Shown here piece after piece: positions 35,073-46,215 of a DNA stretch of 64,000 nt. Below the pieces are notes generated by a model. That model was given only the letters and a program-made list of their open reading frames with translations. It was not told where the DNA came from and ran no database searches. Where the stretch lies: contig CACRSC010001917.1 of the NCBI GenBank assembly GCA_902651635.1, positions 1,188,801-1,252,800 on the forward strand. Direction: 5' to 3'. Made by a program: the position numbers and the translations under genes. The DNA comes from Mastigamoeba balamuthi. Taxonomy: Eukaryota > Evosea > Mastigamoebida > Mastigamoebidae. How positions within the stretch are numbered: the stretch's first letter is position 1; each line of letters opens with the position of its first letter.

Positions 35073-35844
35073 TTACTTGCTCGCGGGCACGTTGCTCAGC
35101 TGGTTGTACAGAAGCCTGGAGTCAAAGAAGTAGTGCATCTCTGTTGGCGCTGCTGTCAGTGCCCGAGGGCTGCTACGTTGGCGTGAGATCGCGCGCACCG
35201 TAGACTCTGCCGTGCTCGTTGATGCGGTGTATGCAGATGCCGCTCCACGAGACCTTCTTGTTGGTCGGAGGGTACCCGCGGAACTCCCCCGCGTGCGTCC
35301 CGCTGAACGTCCATCTCGTGACGATCGTGGGCATCTCTGCTGCACCGTTAGTCCCGGCGTGTGCAGACAGGTTTGGCTGGGTTTGGCTGGCTGGGACGCC
35401 CGACCTTCGATAACCTCGTTGACAACGAACTGTAGATCTGGGAACCCGCTGAAAAGCGGCTGGCAGAAGAGGCTCTTGAACTCCATCACGCCGCAGGTCT
35501 GCCCCAGCGGCCCGCGGTTGACGCTGTCCGCAGAGAGGACGTCATCGAGGACCTTTGGGAGGGCCAACACCGCTATTTTAGTCGAAATGCGCAATAACCG
35601 GCAAAAAAAAAGGAGATCACGCAACCGCGAAGTTCTTGTTGTTGAACAGCTCGTTGAGCTTCTGGATGAGCTGTGGGGGGAGCACACACGCGTGCGGTGT
35701 GAGGCCACGGAGAGCTGCAGGGACGGCAGGGCAACGCTGCCGCCAAGCAGCACAGAGAAGCCAATAAGCAAGGCGAGGGGGAGGGAGCGAGCAGACCTGC
35801 TCCTTGAAGGTCATGATCTCTTTGACCTCGGGAGGGACCTCCAT
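35073..35844 (-). CDS. SnoaL-like / ester-cyclase family protein
   Basis: Five exons (35844-35797, 35670-35626, 35552-35405, 35336-35199, 35140-35073) close in phase to 148 residues. The second half carries the family signature GTHAGEFRGYPPTNKKVSW, SGICIHRI and a C-terminal LLYNQL, typical of SnoaL-like NTF2-fold proteins. In bacteria these include polyketide cyclases and many uncharacterised steroid-delta-isomerase-like proteins. The eukaryotic members are mostly of unknown role. Its ATG lies 227 nt from the divergent Ste20 kinase gene. Confidence 0.82.
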
Positions 35845-36071
35845 TTGTCGAACGTGTCGCACGGAGCTTCCCCGCAACGCGCTGGCGTGAGGTGCACACA
35901 ACAGGGGCCGAATATCTGGTCTCTGCTGATTTTTCCTCCTCTGGGGGAGGTAATCTGTGTGAAGTATCTTTTCTTCAAGTTTCTCTCTTGTCAAAGCGGG
36001 GGGCCCTGCGCGCGTTCCCTCACGCGTTACGGCGCTGATCCAGCCGTCCCATACGACGCCGCGTGCCTAAA

Positions 36072-37738
36072 ATGGTGAGCCGTCGTGGCGCCCCAGCGCC
36101 CGCGCCCGCAGTGCTGCTGTTTTCTGCGGGGTTTTGAAAAATCAATCACCCGCTCACGAGACACACACACGCGCCACCCCCAACCCGCGCACGGGGGCAC
36201 TGTGCAGGCGCAGCCCAGCATGACGATAGACGACTTCGAGAAGGGCGACCTGATCGGGCGCGGCAACTTCGGCGCGGTGTACAAGGGGCTGAACCGGAGG
36301 ACGGGCGAGGAGGTGGCGATCAAGGTGATCGACCTGGAGGAGGCCGAGGACGAGATCGAGGACATCCAGAAGGAGGTCGCCGTGCTCTCGCAGGTCTCGG
36401 CGTGCCCGCACCTCACGCGCTACTTCGGGTCGTACCTCGCGGGGCCCGAGCTCTGGATCGTCATGGAGTTCTACGGCGGCGGCAGCGTGTACGACATCAT
36501 GAAGATGAGCAGCGGCACGCTCGAGGACGGCATCATCGCCTCGCTGCTGCGCGACACGCTCAAGGCGCTCGAGTACCTGCACGAGGACGGCCGCATACAC
36601 AGGGACATCAAGGCCGCCAACATCATGCTCTCCTCGCAGGGCGACGTCAAGCTCGGCGACTTTGGCGTCTCGGGCCAGCTCAGCGGCAGCGCCAAGCGTA
36701 TGACGTTCGTCGGGACTCCGTACTGGATGGCCCCTGAGGTCTGCCCCCCGGATCTCGCACCATCTTTTGCTGCCTGGAATTCTGAACTCGAACCCGGCTC
36801 TCATTCGTTTCTGAAACTCTTCCTCTCCCCCTGCTTGCGGTTATCCGCGTTTCTCCCCCCGTGCAGGTGATCAACCAGACTGGACACGACACCAAGGCGG
36901 ACATCTGGTCGCTGGGCATTACTGCGATTGAGATGGCACGCGGCGAGCCGCCGTACGCGGAACTGCACGCGATGAAGGCGCTGTTTCTGATCCCCAAGAA
37001 CCCCCCGCCAGAGCTCGAGCCCAAGTACAGCAAACACCTCCGCGAGTTTGTCGCCGAGTGCCTCCAGAAGGAGCCTGAGAAGGTGCCCTCTTCCCCCTCA
37101 CACCACCCTTTGCCCCTGCCCGCCACCCTACCTGCTGCTGACACGCCCGCGGCTCGGCAGAGGCCCACTGCCAAGGCACTGCTCAAGCACAAGTTTGTCA
37201 AGAGCGCCAAGAAGCCCTCGTCACTGCTCGAGCTCATCTCCAAGTGGCAGAACCGGCCACGCCCGCCGGTGGAGAGGGCGCCCGTCGCCTCTCCCCCGCC
37301 GCCGCCGGCCGCGCTCTCCCCGGCCGCCGCCGTCAGCGCGTTCAGCGCGGCCCAGTCGTCGACGCCGGCGGCCGCTGCCGCGCCCAGAGGGCCCGCGACG
37401 GCGCAGACGCCCGCGCAGAAGGGGGCGTCGGCGCTGAAGAACATCGTGTACCCCGCGCTGGGCAAGCTGCTGCAGACCAACACGGAGGAGGAGTTTGTGC
37501 AGAACCTGTCGGCGCTCAAGAACGGGTTCGACAACGCCGAGCGCGCCAAGCCGGGGCTGGTGCACGAGTTCATCGTGCAACTCATCGACGTCGTCAAATC
37601 TCAGTGAGTGCACACCTCTGCCCGCACTTGCCGCCTCCCCCTCCCTTCCCTGTGGTGTGGCAGGAGTAGTAAGTCATTTCCCCAGGCAACTGACCAGTGT
37701 CTGTCTCCATTCCCTCCCACCCGCTCCGCAGGAAGTGA
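36072..37738 (+). CDS. Ste20/MST-type serine/threonine kinase
   Basis: Five exons (36072-36074, 36208-36738, 36867-37082, 37161-37603, 37732-37738) close in phase to 399 residues. The first coding exon is only the ATG, and the last carries two codons and a stop. The kinase domain spans residues about 8-265 with [54 protein letters not shown] and the Ste20 signature GTPYWMAPEVI. The tail contains an alanine/proline-rich linker and a conserved helical end (LGKLLQTN to VVKSQK). That end could be a dimerisation or scaffold-binding module as in GCK-III kinases. Such kinases act in cytokinesis and polarity signalling. An internal ATG just before the kinase domain is an alternative start. Confidence 0.93.
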
Positions 37739-38012
37739 TTGAGAGCCGACACACACCCCCTTCGCACGCTTCGCAGAGTGGTTGGAGCACCAACACGAGA
37801 CATTAACATACCCCCCCTTTGTCTCTTCGGCGCCGACAGGCCGCGAGGCGTTGTGGCAGCTGCATGCCAGACCAATTGTGGCAAAGTAGTGCACCCCTTC
37901 CCAGAGCAGGCAGATTCGATTCCGTTGACGCCGCTTTCTCGCGCGATTCTGCGTGGATAAATATATCCTGACGTAGGTCTCTTTCTTTTTGTTTTGTCTT
38001 AAGACACCAAAG

Positions 38013-40565
38013 ATGGCAGAGCCAGCGAAGCCCGAGGCAGAGCAGCAGCAGCAGCAGCACAAGCACCAGGCCCTCCCCCCCGCCCCGTTCTGGGAGGCCC
38101 GTACCGCTGCCTTTGACCGTCTTTACGCCAAGGCGCAGGCCGAGCTCGCTGGTTCGCCCAAACGATTATGATCATAAATTCAATTGGGCCCCTAAAACGC
38201 ACCGCGCCGCGCGCGCAGCCCGCGAGCACGCGGCGATCAAGGTCCGCATCCACGGCGTCATCGCCGAGGGCAAGGCGTGGGAGTCGACCCCGATCAGCGT
38301 TGCGCGCTCGATCGAGAGCCTCAAGGAGCGCGCCGACTCGGCCGTCGCCGCCCGCGTCAACGGCCACGCGTGGGACCTCACGCGCCCGCTCGAGGCCGAC
38401 GCCGAGGTCGAGCTGCTGCCCTTCGACAGCGAGGCCGGCCGTGAGGTCTTCTGGCACAGCTCGGCGCACATCCTCGGGCAGGCGCTCGAGAGGAAGTACC
38501 ACGCGATGCTCGACTGCGGGCCCCCGACCGAGACGGACTTCTGGTACGACGGCCAGCTCCCCGGCGACCGGTACGCAGCAACTCCCTCCCCTCTTCCTTC
38601 CACACACACCCGTGCCCCTCCTCCTTCGGAAGGTTCGCTGGCGTCGTGAGTGAGGGCTAGGCACACGTCTTGTGGTTTATTGGCAATTTTGAACTGATGA
38701 CGTGCGCGAATATCAGCGTGACGCAACACACCGATGCGGAAAAGAAAAGCATGCATGTTCGACAATCAAGTCTTTGTTTTCTCTATTTTTGGGCTGAAAA
38801 CTGTACCCTGGGGGAGGCCCACCTGCGGTGTGGGGAACGGCCGAGGGGGAAAAGTCGCAAGAGATGAAGAGACGAAGAGATTGAGCTGACTTTTTGTGGG
38901 GACGGTGCAGTCAGGTGTCGGGCAGCGAGCTGGCGGAGCTGACGAAGCTGTGCCTGGCGGCGTGCAAGGAGGCGGCGCCGTTCCAGCGCATCGAGGTGAC
39001 GCGCGAGGAGGCGCGCGAGCTGTTTGCGTACAACAAGCACAAGATGACGCTCGTCGAGAAGGTGCCCGAGGGCGAGCGCATCACGGTCTACCGCTGCGGC
39101 CCCCTGGTGGACCTCTGCCGCGGCCCGCACGTCTCCAACACGGCGGCGATCAAGGCGTTCAAGGTGACGTCGGTCTCGTCGGTGTACCTCAACGGCGACA
39201 AGAACAGCGACCTCATGCAGAGGGTCCACGCGCTGGCGTTCCCCAACAAGCAGCAGCTCAAGGAGTGGGAGACGATGCTCGAGGAGGCCGCCAAGCGCGA
39301 CCACCGCAAGATCGGCCAGGACCAGGACCTCTTCTTCTTCCACGACGTCAGCCCTGGCTCGTGCTTCTTCCTGCCCCACGGCTACCGCATCTACAACAAG
39401 CTCGTCGACTTCATGAAGGCACGTCACCCCCGGGCTCCCCATCACATCGCATCACGTCAGCGGACGTGTTCACGGATCTAATGACATCATTTTCCAGAAC
39501 GAGTACCACAAGAGGGGGTACGAGGAGGTCATGGGCCCCAACATCTACCAGAAGAAGCTGTGGGAGACCTCGGGCCACTGGTCGCACTACCAGAAGAACA
39601 TGTTCACGTTCAAGTGCGAGGAGCAGGAGTGGGGGCTCAAGCCCATGAACTGCCCCGGCCACTGCCTCATGTTCGCGCACCGCGCGCGCTCGTACCGCGA
39701 GCTGCCGCTGCGCCTGGCCGAGTTCGGCGTGCTGCACCGCAACGAGCTGAGCGGCGCGCTGCACGGGCTGACGCGCGTGCGGAGGTTCCAGCAGGACGAC
39801 TCGCACATCTTCTGCCGCCAGGACCAGATCCAGCAGGAGGTCGAGGGCGTGCTCAAGCTGATCCAGCACACGTACGGCATCTTCGGGTTCAACTTCCGCC
39901 TGTGGCTGTCGACGATGCCCGAGGACCACATGGGCGAGCTCGCCACGTGGGAGAGCGCCGAGAGCCAGCTCAAGACGACGCTCGAGAGGCTCAACATCCC
40001 GTGGCAGCTCAACGCCGGCGACGGCGCCTTCTACGGGCCCAAGATCGACATCCAGATCCAGGACGCCCTCAAGCGCTTCCACCAGTGCGCCACGATCCAG
40101 CTCGACTTCCAGCTGCCGCAGCGCTTCGAGCTCTCGTACATGAGCGCCAACGGCGCCAAGCCCGAGACCCCCGTCATGATCCACCGCGCCGTCTTCGGCT
40201 CGATCGAGCGCTTCCTCGCGATCCTCATCGAGCACACGGCGGGCAAGTGGCCGTTCTGGATCTCGCCCCGCCAGGTCTGCATCGTGCCCGTCAGCGAGAA
40301 GTTTGTCGAGTACGCCAACAAGGTCCAGGCGCGCCTGCACGACTGCAACTTCTACGTCGACGTCGACGACAGCGACCGCCAGCTGCAGAAGAAGGTCCGC
40401 GAGGCCCAGATCGCCCAGTACAACTACATCGTCGTCGTCGGGCAGGAGGAGGCCGACACCAACACGGTCAACGTCCGCGTGCGCGACGCCAAGGACCCGC
40501 TCGGCAAGATGACCATCGACGAGCTCGTCGCCATGTGCAACAAGCTCACGGCCGAGTACAAGTGA
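38013..40565 (+). CDS. Threonyl-tRNA synthetase
   Basis: Four exons (38013-38151, 38219-38570, 38911-39418, 39498-40565) close in phase to 688 residues. Domains in order are a TGS-like N-domain (residues about 50-115), an editing domain with HSSAHILG and RCGPLVDLCRGPH, a class II core and an anticodon-binding domain. The core holds MNCPGHCLMF, TRVRRFQQDDSHIFC and IHRAVFGSIERF, which include the zinc cysteine and histidines. The anticodon-binding domain starts WPFWISPRQV. It attaches threonine to tRNA-Thr and can clear mischarged serine. The long second intron (340 nt) holds nothing recognisable. The third intron (39419-39497) starts with GC. Confidence 0.96.
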
Positions 40566-41003
40566 GCTTGGGTGATGGCGAGCGGCCGCACTCACCCACA
40601 CCAGGCTTCACGTTTGCTTTTGGCGGGTCTCGCCTCACTTCTCCCCAGTCGCTTTGTGTGAAAGGGACAACTGCGCAATGGAACAGCAGCAGCTCAATAC
40701 AAATAGACCCATCTTTCAAGGCCACCAAACCAACACAACCTCGCTGGTGCTGTTCTGCCTTGTACCTCGGCTGTGGGCGGTTATGACTCGCGGGTCTCGC
40801 GGCCGCTGCGGGAATGCGGGCAGCTTTTCAGACACGTCACACGGTATTACGCAACGCACGGAATTTCCTGTGTGGTTGGCTGCGGGATGCGGGATCATTG
40901 CGTCACGAGCGCGCATTCCGGTGCACAAAACTCGAGAAGTACAGGGGCCCACTCTTTACCGATAACCAACGAGGGGAAGTAACACCAACCGAGAGAAACA
41001 GAC
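40566..41003. other. Intergenic, no gene seen
   Basis: This is the 3' flank of the threonyl-tRNA synthetase gene and upstream region of the secreted cysteine-repeat gene. No RNA gene or clear promoter motif was recognised. Confidence 0.5.
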
Positions 41004-41723
41004 ATGCGCGCCGCCCTGGTCTTCGCCGTCGTAGTCTCGATCGTAAGTAGCCCCATCAAGCCGAGTGCTGCTGCTGGCTGTTGCTCACCCACCCGCGAAC
41101 CGTAGGCAGCGGCCTTCCCTGCGGACTGTGCGAGGTACTGCCCGAACGAGCACGAGCTGTGCAGGACGCCTTGCGCCGCCGCCCCTGGCGCGCGCTGCCG
41201 GATCAACCACTGCTCGTGCACCGAGGAGTGGACGCTGCCCAACGGCCTCGCCTGGAACGAGTCCTGCATCATCATCGACTGCATGAGGATCTGCCCCAAC
41301 GAGCGCGAGCTGTGCCAGGGCAAGTGCGACGCAGCCCCGGGCGCTGTTTGCCGCGTCAACCACTGCTCGTGCTCCGAGGTGTGGACCGTCCCCTCGGACA
41401 ACACTCCCGTCCCGCAGTGCGCCATCATCGACTGCATGATGCTCTGCCCCCACGAGGAGGACCTCTGCGCTCCCAGCCACACGTGCCCCGACGCGCCGCT
41501 GGCCACGTGCGTGCCGAACCACTGCAGCTGCAAGGACAGGTGGATACAGCCCACCGGCAGGCCTGCCGTCTGCCACAGGGTCGACTGCATGAGGATCTGC
41601 CCCGACGAGGAGACGCTCTGCAGGCACACGTGCCCCAGGGCGCCCGCCGCCAGGTGCACGATCAACCACTGCTCGTGCAAGGAGGAGTGGGCCCTGCCCG
41701 ACGGAACCCCCGCCTACTGTTGA
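41004..41723 (+). CDS. Secreted protein of four cysteine-rich repeats
   Basis: Two exons (41004-41042 and 41106-41723) give 218 residues. A short signal peptide (MRAALVFAVVVSIAAAFPA) is split by the only intron. The rest is four repeats of about 50 residues. The pattern is DCMRICPxExxLC, then CxxAPxAxC, then NHCSC, then W, P and a final C. All repeats keep eight cysteines, so each probably forms four disulfides. There is no membrane span or anchor, so it is expected to be secreted or lumenal. I do not recognise the family. The spacing vaguely recalls protease-inhibitor or antimicrobial scaffolds, without a diagnostic match. Confidence 0.82.
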
Positions 41724-41853
41724 GCTCCCTCCGCCTCCCCGCCCCGCGTGACAACAGTGAAAAAAAATGCACAGTCAATTGCCCTGACCAGCCCCATTCC
41801 GATACTCGTATCTACGGGCTATTTCTCTGAATACAACACACGCCGGCGTTCAA

Positions 41854-43577
41854 ATGACTGCTGCTCCCGAGACGACGCTCACGCCGTCCCCAGTGCCGTT
41901 TCCCAGCGAGTGCGCGTACCCGCCGCGCGGGGGCAACAGCGTGACGCCGCTGATCGACGGCCACGAGGCCTTTGGCCGCGTCCACGAGCGCGTGCTGGGC
42001 GCCACGCGCTCCGTCTGGGTCGCCGTCTCGTTCGCCCACATGTCGTGGAACATCGTCCCCGGCACGCCCTGGCTCGACCTGCTCGCCTCGCGCGCCCGCT
42101 CGGGCATCGACGTCCGCCTCCTGTTCTGGCGCCCCGCCCCCGGGGCCAGCGCTCTGTTCCACAACTCGTTCCGCGGGACCGCAGAGGACGTCGAGTGGCT
42201 GCGGTCTCGCGGGTACGAGGGCCTCAAGATGAGGTGGGACGCGTCGCCGGACCCGCGCCACTGCCACCACGAGAAGACGTGGCTCGTCGACGGCGGGTGC
42301 GGGGCGGCCGAGTGCGTGCTGACGGGCGGGATGGTGCCCGGGGACGCGTGGTGCACGGACCAGCTGCACGCACGCGGTGGGATGCACGACGTCTACGCGG
42401 AGCTGCGGGGCCCCGCAGCCACGGACGTCTGCCACTCGTTCGTGCAGCGGTGGAACAGCGTCGCGGACGAGGCCTTGATGTTCCCCAGCCCCGCTGTCGC
42501 GGGCCCTCTGCCGTGGCCCTCTGTCTGCGCCCCTGCAGCGGTGCGTGTTCCCAACGAGGAGCTTCGCAGACAATTCACACGGGACCCGTTGCAGGGCACT
42601 GCCTGGTGCCAGGTCCAGAGGAGCATTCACCCCGGGCTGTACACGCAGTGTGCCCCTGCTCCTGGCGTGCCGGGCCAAGCGTTCGAGGCAAGCGCGTTGA
42701 ACGTTTCATTGCCTCACAAGCCAACGCCAGGCGTTCGAAGGGGAGGACAGCATCCTCAGGCAGTACCGCCTGGCAATCGCTTCTGCCAAGAAGACAATCT
42801 GTGCACTCTTGTGGGTGGCCACCGAGACTGACAGAGTTCGTGGCGCAGACATCGAAAACCAGCATTTCGCGCACAAGGAGGTGCTCGACCTGCTCGTAGA
42901 TGCCGCCAAGAGAGGCGTTCTAGTGATTGCAGTTGTACCAACAAGGCCCCTCACAAGCTCGAAACTCGTGCAATCCCTCGTCAAGTGCGTTGCGCTGGCT
43001 ATCGATGTCTGATCCCCGCGCTCTTAGCATGGTAACAGGACCGAGGATTGTGGGCAACCTGCTGTGGTCTGCAGACCTCTTGTACAGGACGGTCATGCGA
43101 ACGACTAGGGGGCACTCGAGGTATGCCTCGGCCTTCTTGGAAGCTCTGCCTGCATTGGCATCGTGCCCCAACTTCCTGCTGGCCGGCCTGGCAGTGGGTC
43201 CCGAATTTACTCTGCTCCACGTCCACTCCAAAGTGATGGTCATTGACGACGAGTGGTGCACCATTGGCTCGGCCAACATTGTTGACCTGAGCTTCGAGAG
43301 GGACCACACAGAGATCTCTGTGTCTGTCTGGGACCCTTACACGGCAACGAGCCTGCGGCGTCGACTGTTTGAGGAGCACTGCGGGCCAATAGCGGAATCT
43401 CAAGACATGCGCGGACAATTCGAGACATTCCGTCGTGTAGCCACAGAGAACGAGCAGCTGGTGCGCTTCGGAAGACCACCACAACCTGGAACACACGCGT
43501 TTGCAATTGATCCCGGCACATACGGAACACTGACGTTCGCTCTGAGCATGTGGTTCGAGCACGTATTGGGATGCTGA
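41854..43577 (+). CDS. Phospholipase D-superfamily protein (two HKD motifs)
   Basis: Four exons (41854-42666, 42731-42800, 42849-42984, 43028-43577) close in phase to 522 residues. HKD motif 1 is HEKTWLVD and motif 2 is HSKVMVIDDEWCTIGSAN. Each has the H-x-K-x4-D core, and only the second has the full GSxN tail. The second half also has the typical KTIYIENQHFAHKE preceding motif 2. The protein could be a phospholipase D, cardiolipin-synthase-like transferase or nuclease-like member. There is no PX, PH or C2 domain. Exon 1 is much more GC-rich than exons 2-4. An aataaa signal follows the stop at about 43591. Confidence 0.88.
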
Positions 43578-43658
43578 AATCCCGTTTTCAATAAAAGACA
43601 ATCTTCTTGTCTTTTGCAAAAGCAACCCCGTTTGAAAGCGGACTGACCTCACAAAAAG

Positions 43659-43730
43659 TTCCGAAGCCGGGAATCGAACCCGGGGCAAGCAGGTGAGAGC
43701 CGCTTATGTTACCAACTACACCACTTCGGA
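43659..43730 (-). tRNA. tRNA-Glu (CTC)
   Basis: A complete cloverleaf is read on the minus strand. Acceptor arms TCCGAAG/CTTCGGA pair fully, and the D arm holds GTTGGTAAC. The anticodon stem AGCGG/CTGCT (with one G-T pair) closes the loop CTCTCAC with anticodon CTC. The T arm is CCGGG-TTCGATT-CCCGG. There is no intron, and the discriminator base is A. It lies between the PLD-family gene and the next minus-strand gene. Confidence 0.95.
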
Positions 43731-43877
43731 ATCTACATTTATCGTTTTCTAAATGACAGAATCAGGCAATCTGACATCTCCGGGCCAACAGAGCCGAGGG
43801 ACGACTCTTGCAACATTCAATTTCAATGGAAGTAAACGAACGTAGTGACGCTCTGTTATGCTTACGGAGGGGTGAAA

Positions 43878-45215
43878 TTACGATGGTGTGAACACTGCCT
43901 TCAGCCTCTCTTCCAGGCCGGTGACGTTTTGCGTTGTGGTGACTGCCCGTTTGCACTGCGCAGTCACCAGCGAGTACAACGACCTCCCGATAATCTCGAA
44001 GAGGCACTCGGGCAGGTCAATGAGAGACAGCCCCCTCGCGGTGCTCGTGAGCGCGTCCACAATCGCCCTGGAGTCAAGGTCCGCCAGCCCGGGCAGCTGC
44101 TCCGACAACGCCCTCCCCGAGAGAATCTGCGGAGTTTTGCCCGTCTTCCCTCTGAACTCGGTGTAGCACCGCTCCAGGATCTGGCCGGCACGCCCGTGGA
44201 ATGTCACGATGTAGGAGACCACGTCGTCCTCAGTCATGTCCTGGAGGCACTTGACCGGAAGCTGGGCAACGTGCTCGTCCGTGGCCTGCTCCCCCAGCAC
44301 ATGCAGGTAGTTATCAGCGGGCCCCTGCTTGTCCAGTCCGGCCTCAGTTGCGTCTCTCTTGCGCCCCCTCAGCGCGGCGTCCTCTTCCGACTCGGCATCT
44401 TCCTCCTCCTCCTCCTCCTCCCACGGCGTGCAAAGCTGCGCGTACTTGATGGACTCTGCCAGGAACTTCTCGATCATCTGCTTCTTATCTGGGTTGTAGA
44501 TCGACAGCCCTACAGCCGGGAGAGGCGGTGGCGCGGTGCCCGGCTGCGGAGCTGGTCCTCTCCCAGCCTCCGGAGCCCGCGGCTGCCGGAGAGGGGGCAC
44601 AGTGCCGTGGAGCTTCTGCAGGATCGGGGACAGGGCGGGCACAGGAGTCTCGTTCTCGACCTCGAGCAGCCTCGCCTTGAGGCAAGTTCTGCGGGGCGAT
44701 CAATTGATTTGTCAGAATGGGGGGCCTGAATAAAAGCGGCGGCTCACGCGATGTCGGTCCTGAAGAGCTCGGCGTTGGGCTTGGGCTGGATCAGGTGCTC
44801 CACGACCACCCGGATGCTCTCCCACTCGGCGTCTGTCGGCGTCCTCGTCGACGCGATCCTTCCCAGCCCGACGTTATTCACTACCAGTTCTCTTTTCGCG
44901 TTTGTGTGCGCGACTGACACCCGCTCGCTGTGGGCGGGTATGAGTGGGCGCCAACAGGCAGGAGAGGGGAGAGGGACCCAGAGAAGCGGCGTACACGGCG
45001 GGGTCGGGTGGCTGCGCCTTGGTGGTGAGGCCGACGACGACGCAGGTGACCAGCTGGTTGTTGTGGGGCATCTGCACGGTCGCCACGTCGAGCACGCGGC
45101 ACGCCGGGCACGCGGTGTACAGCGCCACGGCGCAGGTCCGCACCATGTACGTGTGGAACGGGCGCGCACTGCACACGCCAGCGCCGCCAGCGTCAGCGGC
45201 CGGCCGCGCGGTCAT
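43878..45215 (-). CDS. Unknown conserved-looking protein, 404 residues
   Basis: Three exons (45215-44978, 44913-44748, 44688-43878) close exactly in phase, which argues strongly for a real gene. The N-terminal third (FHTYMVRTCAVALYT, CPACR, MPHNNQLVTCVVVGL) is alpha/beta-like. A middle proline-rich linker and a run of glutamates (EEEEEEED) precede a helical C-terminal region (LPVKCLQDMTEDDVV, then LPECLFEIIGRSLYSLV). No motif identifies an enzyme. The acidic stretch suggests a nuclear or chromatin role, but that is speculation. An aaaaatctccccc element lies about 30 nt upstream of the ATG. Confidence 0.7.
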
Positions 45216-45617
45216 TCCGCAAATAACAGCCCTCTGGGGGAGATTTTTCACTCTGCGTCACACAATTGATAGATGCTACTTGGGGGAACTCCGGCCGGCG
45301 CCTTGTAGCGCAGCCGTGGATGCGGCCGGCGGGTCGCTCGGCGTGGGGGAGGAGGAAGGGCGAGAGGGATGCCGCAGGGGAGGATGCGGCCGGACACGCA
45401 CGTGCTGAACAGGCGGGGGACGACGCCGGCGGTTGTGAGAGGAGACGACTGCATGGGCGGATCACAGAATCTCTTTCAAATGATTTGAGCGTGACGCGAG
45501 ATTCGGTCGCCACACCGGTTTTGTTTTCTGCGGCACAGACAAACGAATGGCGGCAGGGATCGCACAGAAGCAAGTGACTTAGGGGTCCGGTTTCCCCGAA
45601 ATATCTTTCAGATTTTC

Positions 45618-46098
45618 TCAGAACGGGTTGAGCCACTGGGCGAGCCTCTCGCGCTGCTCGGGGTGCGACACCATATACGCTTCGATATCCTCCTTGTGCT
45701 GCTTCGGGAACGCCTTGGGAGGGGTCGCGCCCGGGCGGGTCGATAATCGTCAGTCGGCGCAGAGATCCGGCGGCAGAGACGGTGCCCCGAGGGGGGGCCC
45801 CTTACCAGGAACGTTGCCGTGTCCATCCCGATCGTCTGGAACTCGGCCTCGCACTTCTCGAACTCCTCCACGATCATCTTGGCCATCATCACCATCACCT
45901 GTGCGGCGCCCCCCCCCCGCGGTCGCCCCCCACCGTGAGGCCAGGACGGGAGGGCGTGTGCGGCCCACGCACGTCGGGCGACGGGGTCTCCTCTGCCTTG
46001 CCGGCCTCTGTCATCCGCGCCTTGACGGCATCGATGACGGTCGGGAACACCCTCGCAGCCACCTGCATGTAGCTCTCGGCCTTGGCCGTTCCTGCCAT
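45618..46098 (-). CDS. Small soluble helical protein, unknown
   Basis: Three exons (46098-45973, 45898-45806, 45713-45618), each a multiple of three, give 104 residues. The sequence is helical and charged (YMQVAARVFPTVIDAVKARM, MMAKMIVEEFEKCEAEFQ, HKEDIEAYMVSHPEQRERL) and ends WLNPF. It has no signal peptide, membrane span or cysteine motif. The family is not recognised. Its start lies only 117 nt from the start of the divergent folate-receptor-like gene. Confidence 0.7.
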
Positions 46099-46215
46099 CT
46101 GTCTTGCGCGCTCCTCTTGTGCTGCTGAGAGATTTGCGTGTGGATCCCTCCGGCTAAATTTAGGCGTGATTCACAGAGCTGGCGGTATCTCAAACAAGGA
46201 ATCAGTCCGTTTGGG
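46099..46215. promoter_or_regulatory. 117-nt bidirectional promoter
   Basis: Only 117 nt separate two divergent start codons (46098 on minus, 46216 on plus). It contains a single ggcggtatctcaaac element about 36 nt before the plus-strand ATG, plus an AT-rich ctaaatttagg near the middle. Both genes must be driven from this space or from within each other. Confidence 0.6.

Noticed and set aside
39411-40601. 396-codon minus-strand ORF opposite threonyl-tRNA synthetase
   Set aside because: It is an antisense shadow of the synthetase core.
46138-46215. Earlier in-frame ATG-like start for the folate-receptor-like gene
   Set aside because: It would place about 25 charged residues before a clear signal peptide. 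The ATG at 46216 puts the signal at the N-terminus.
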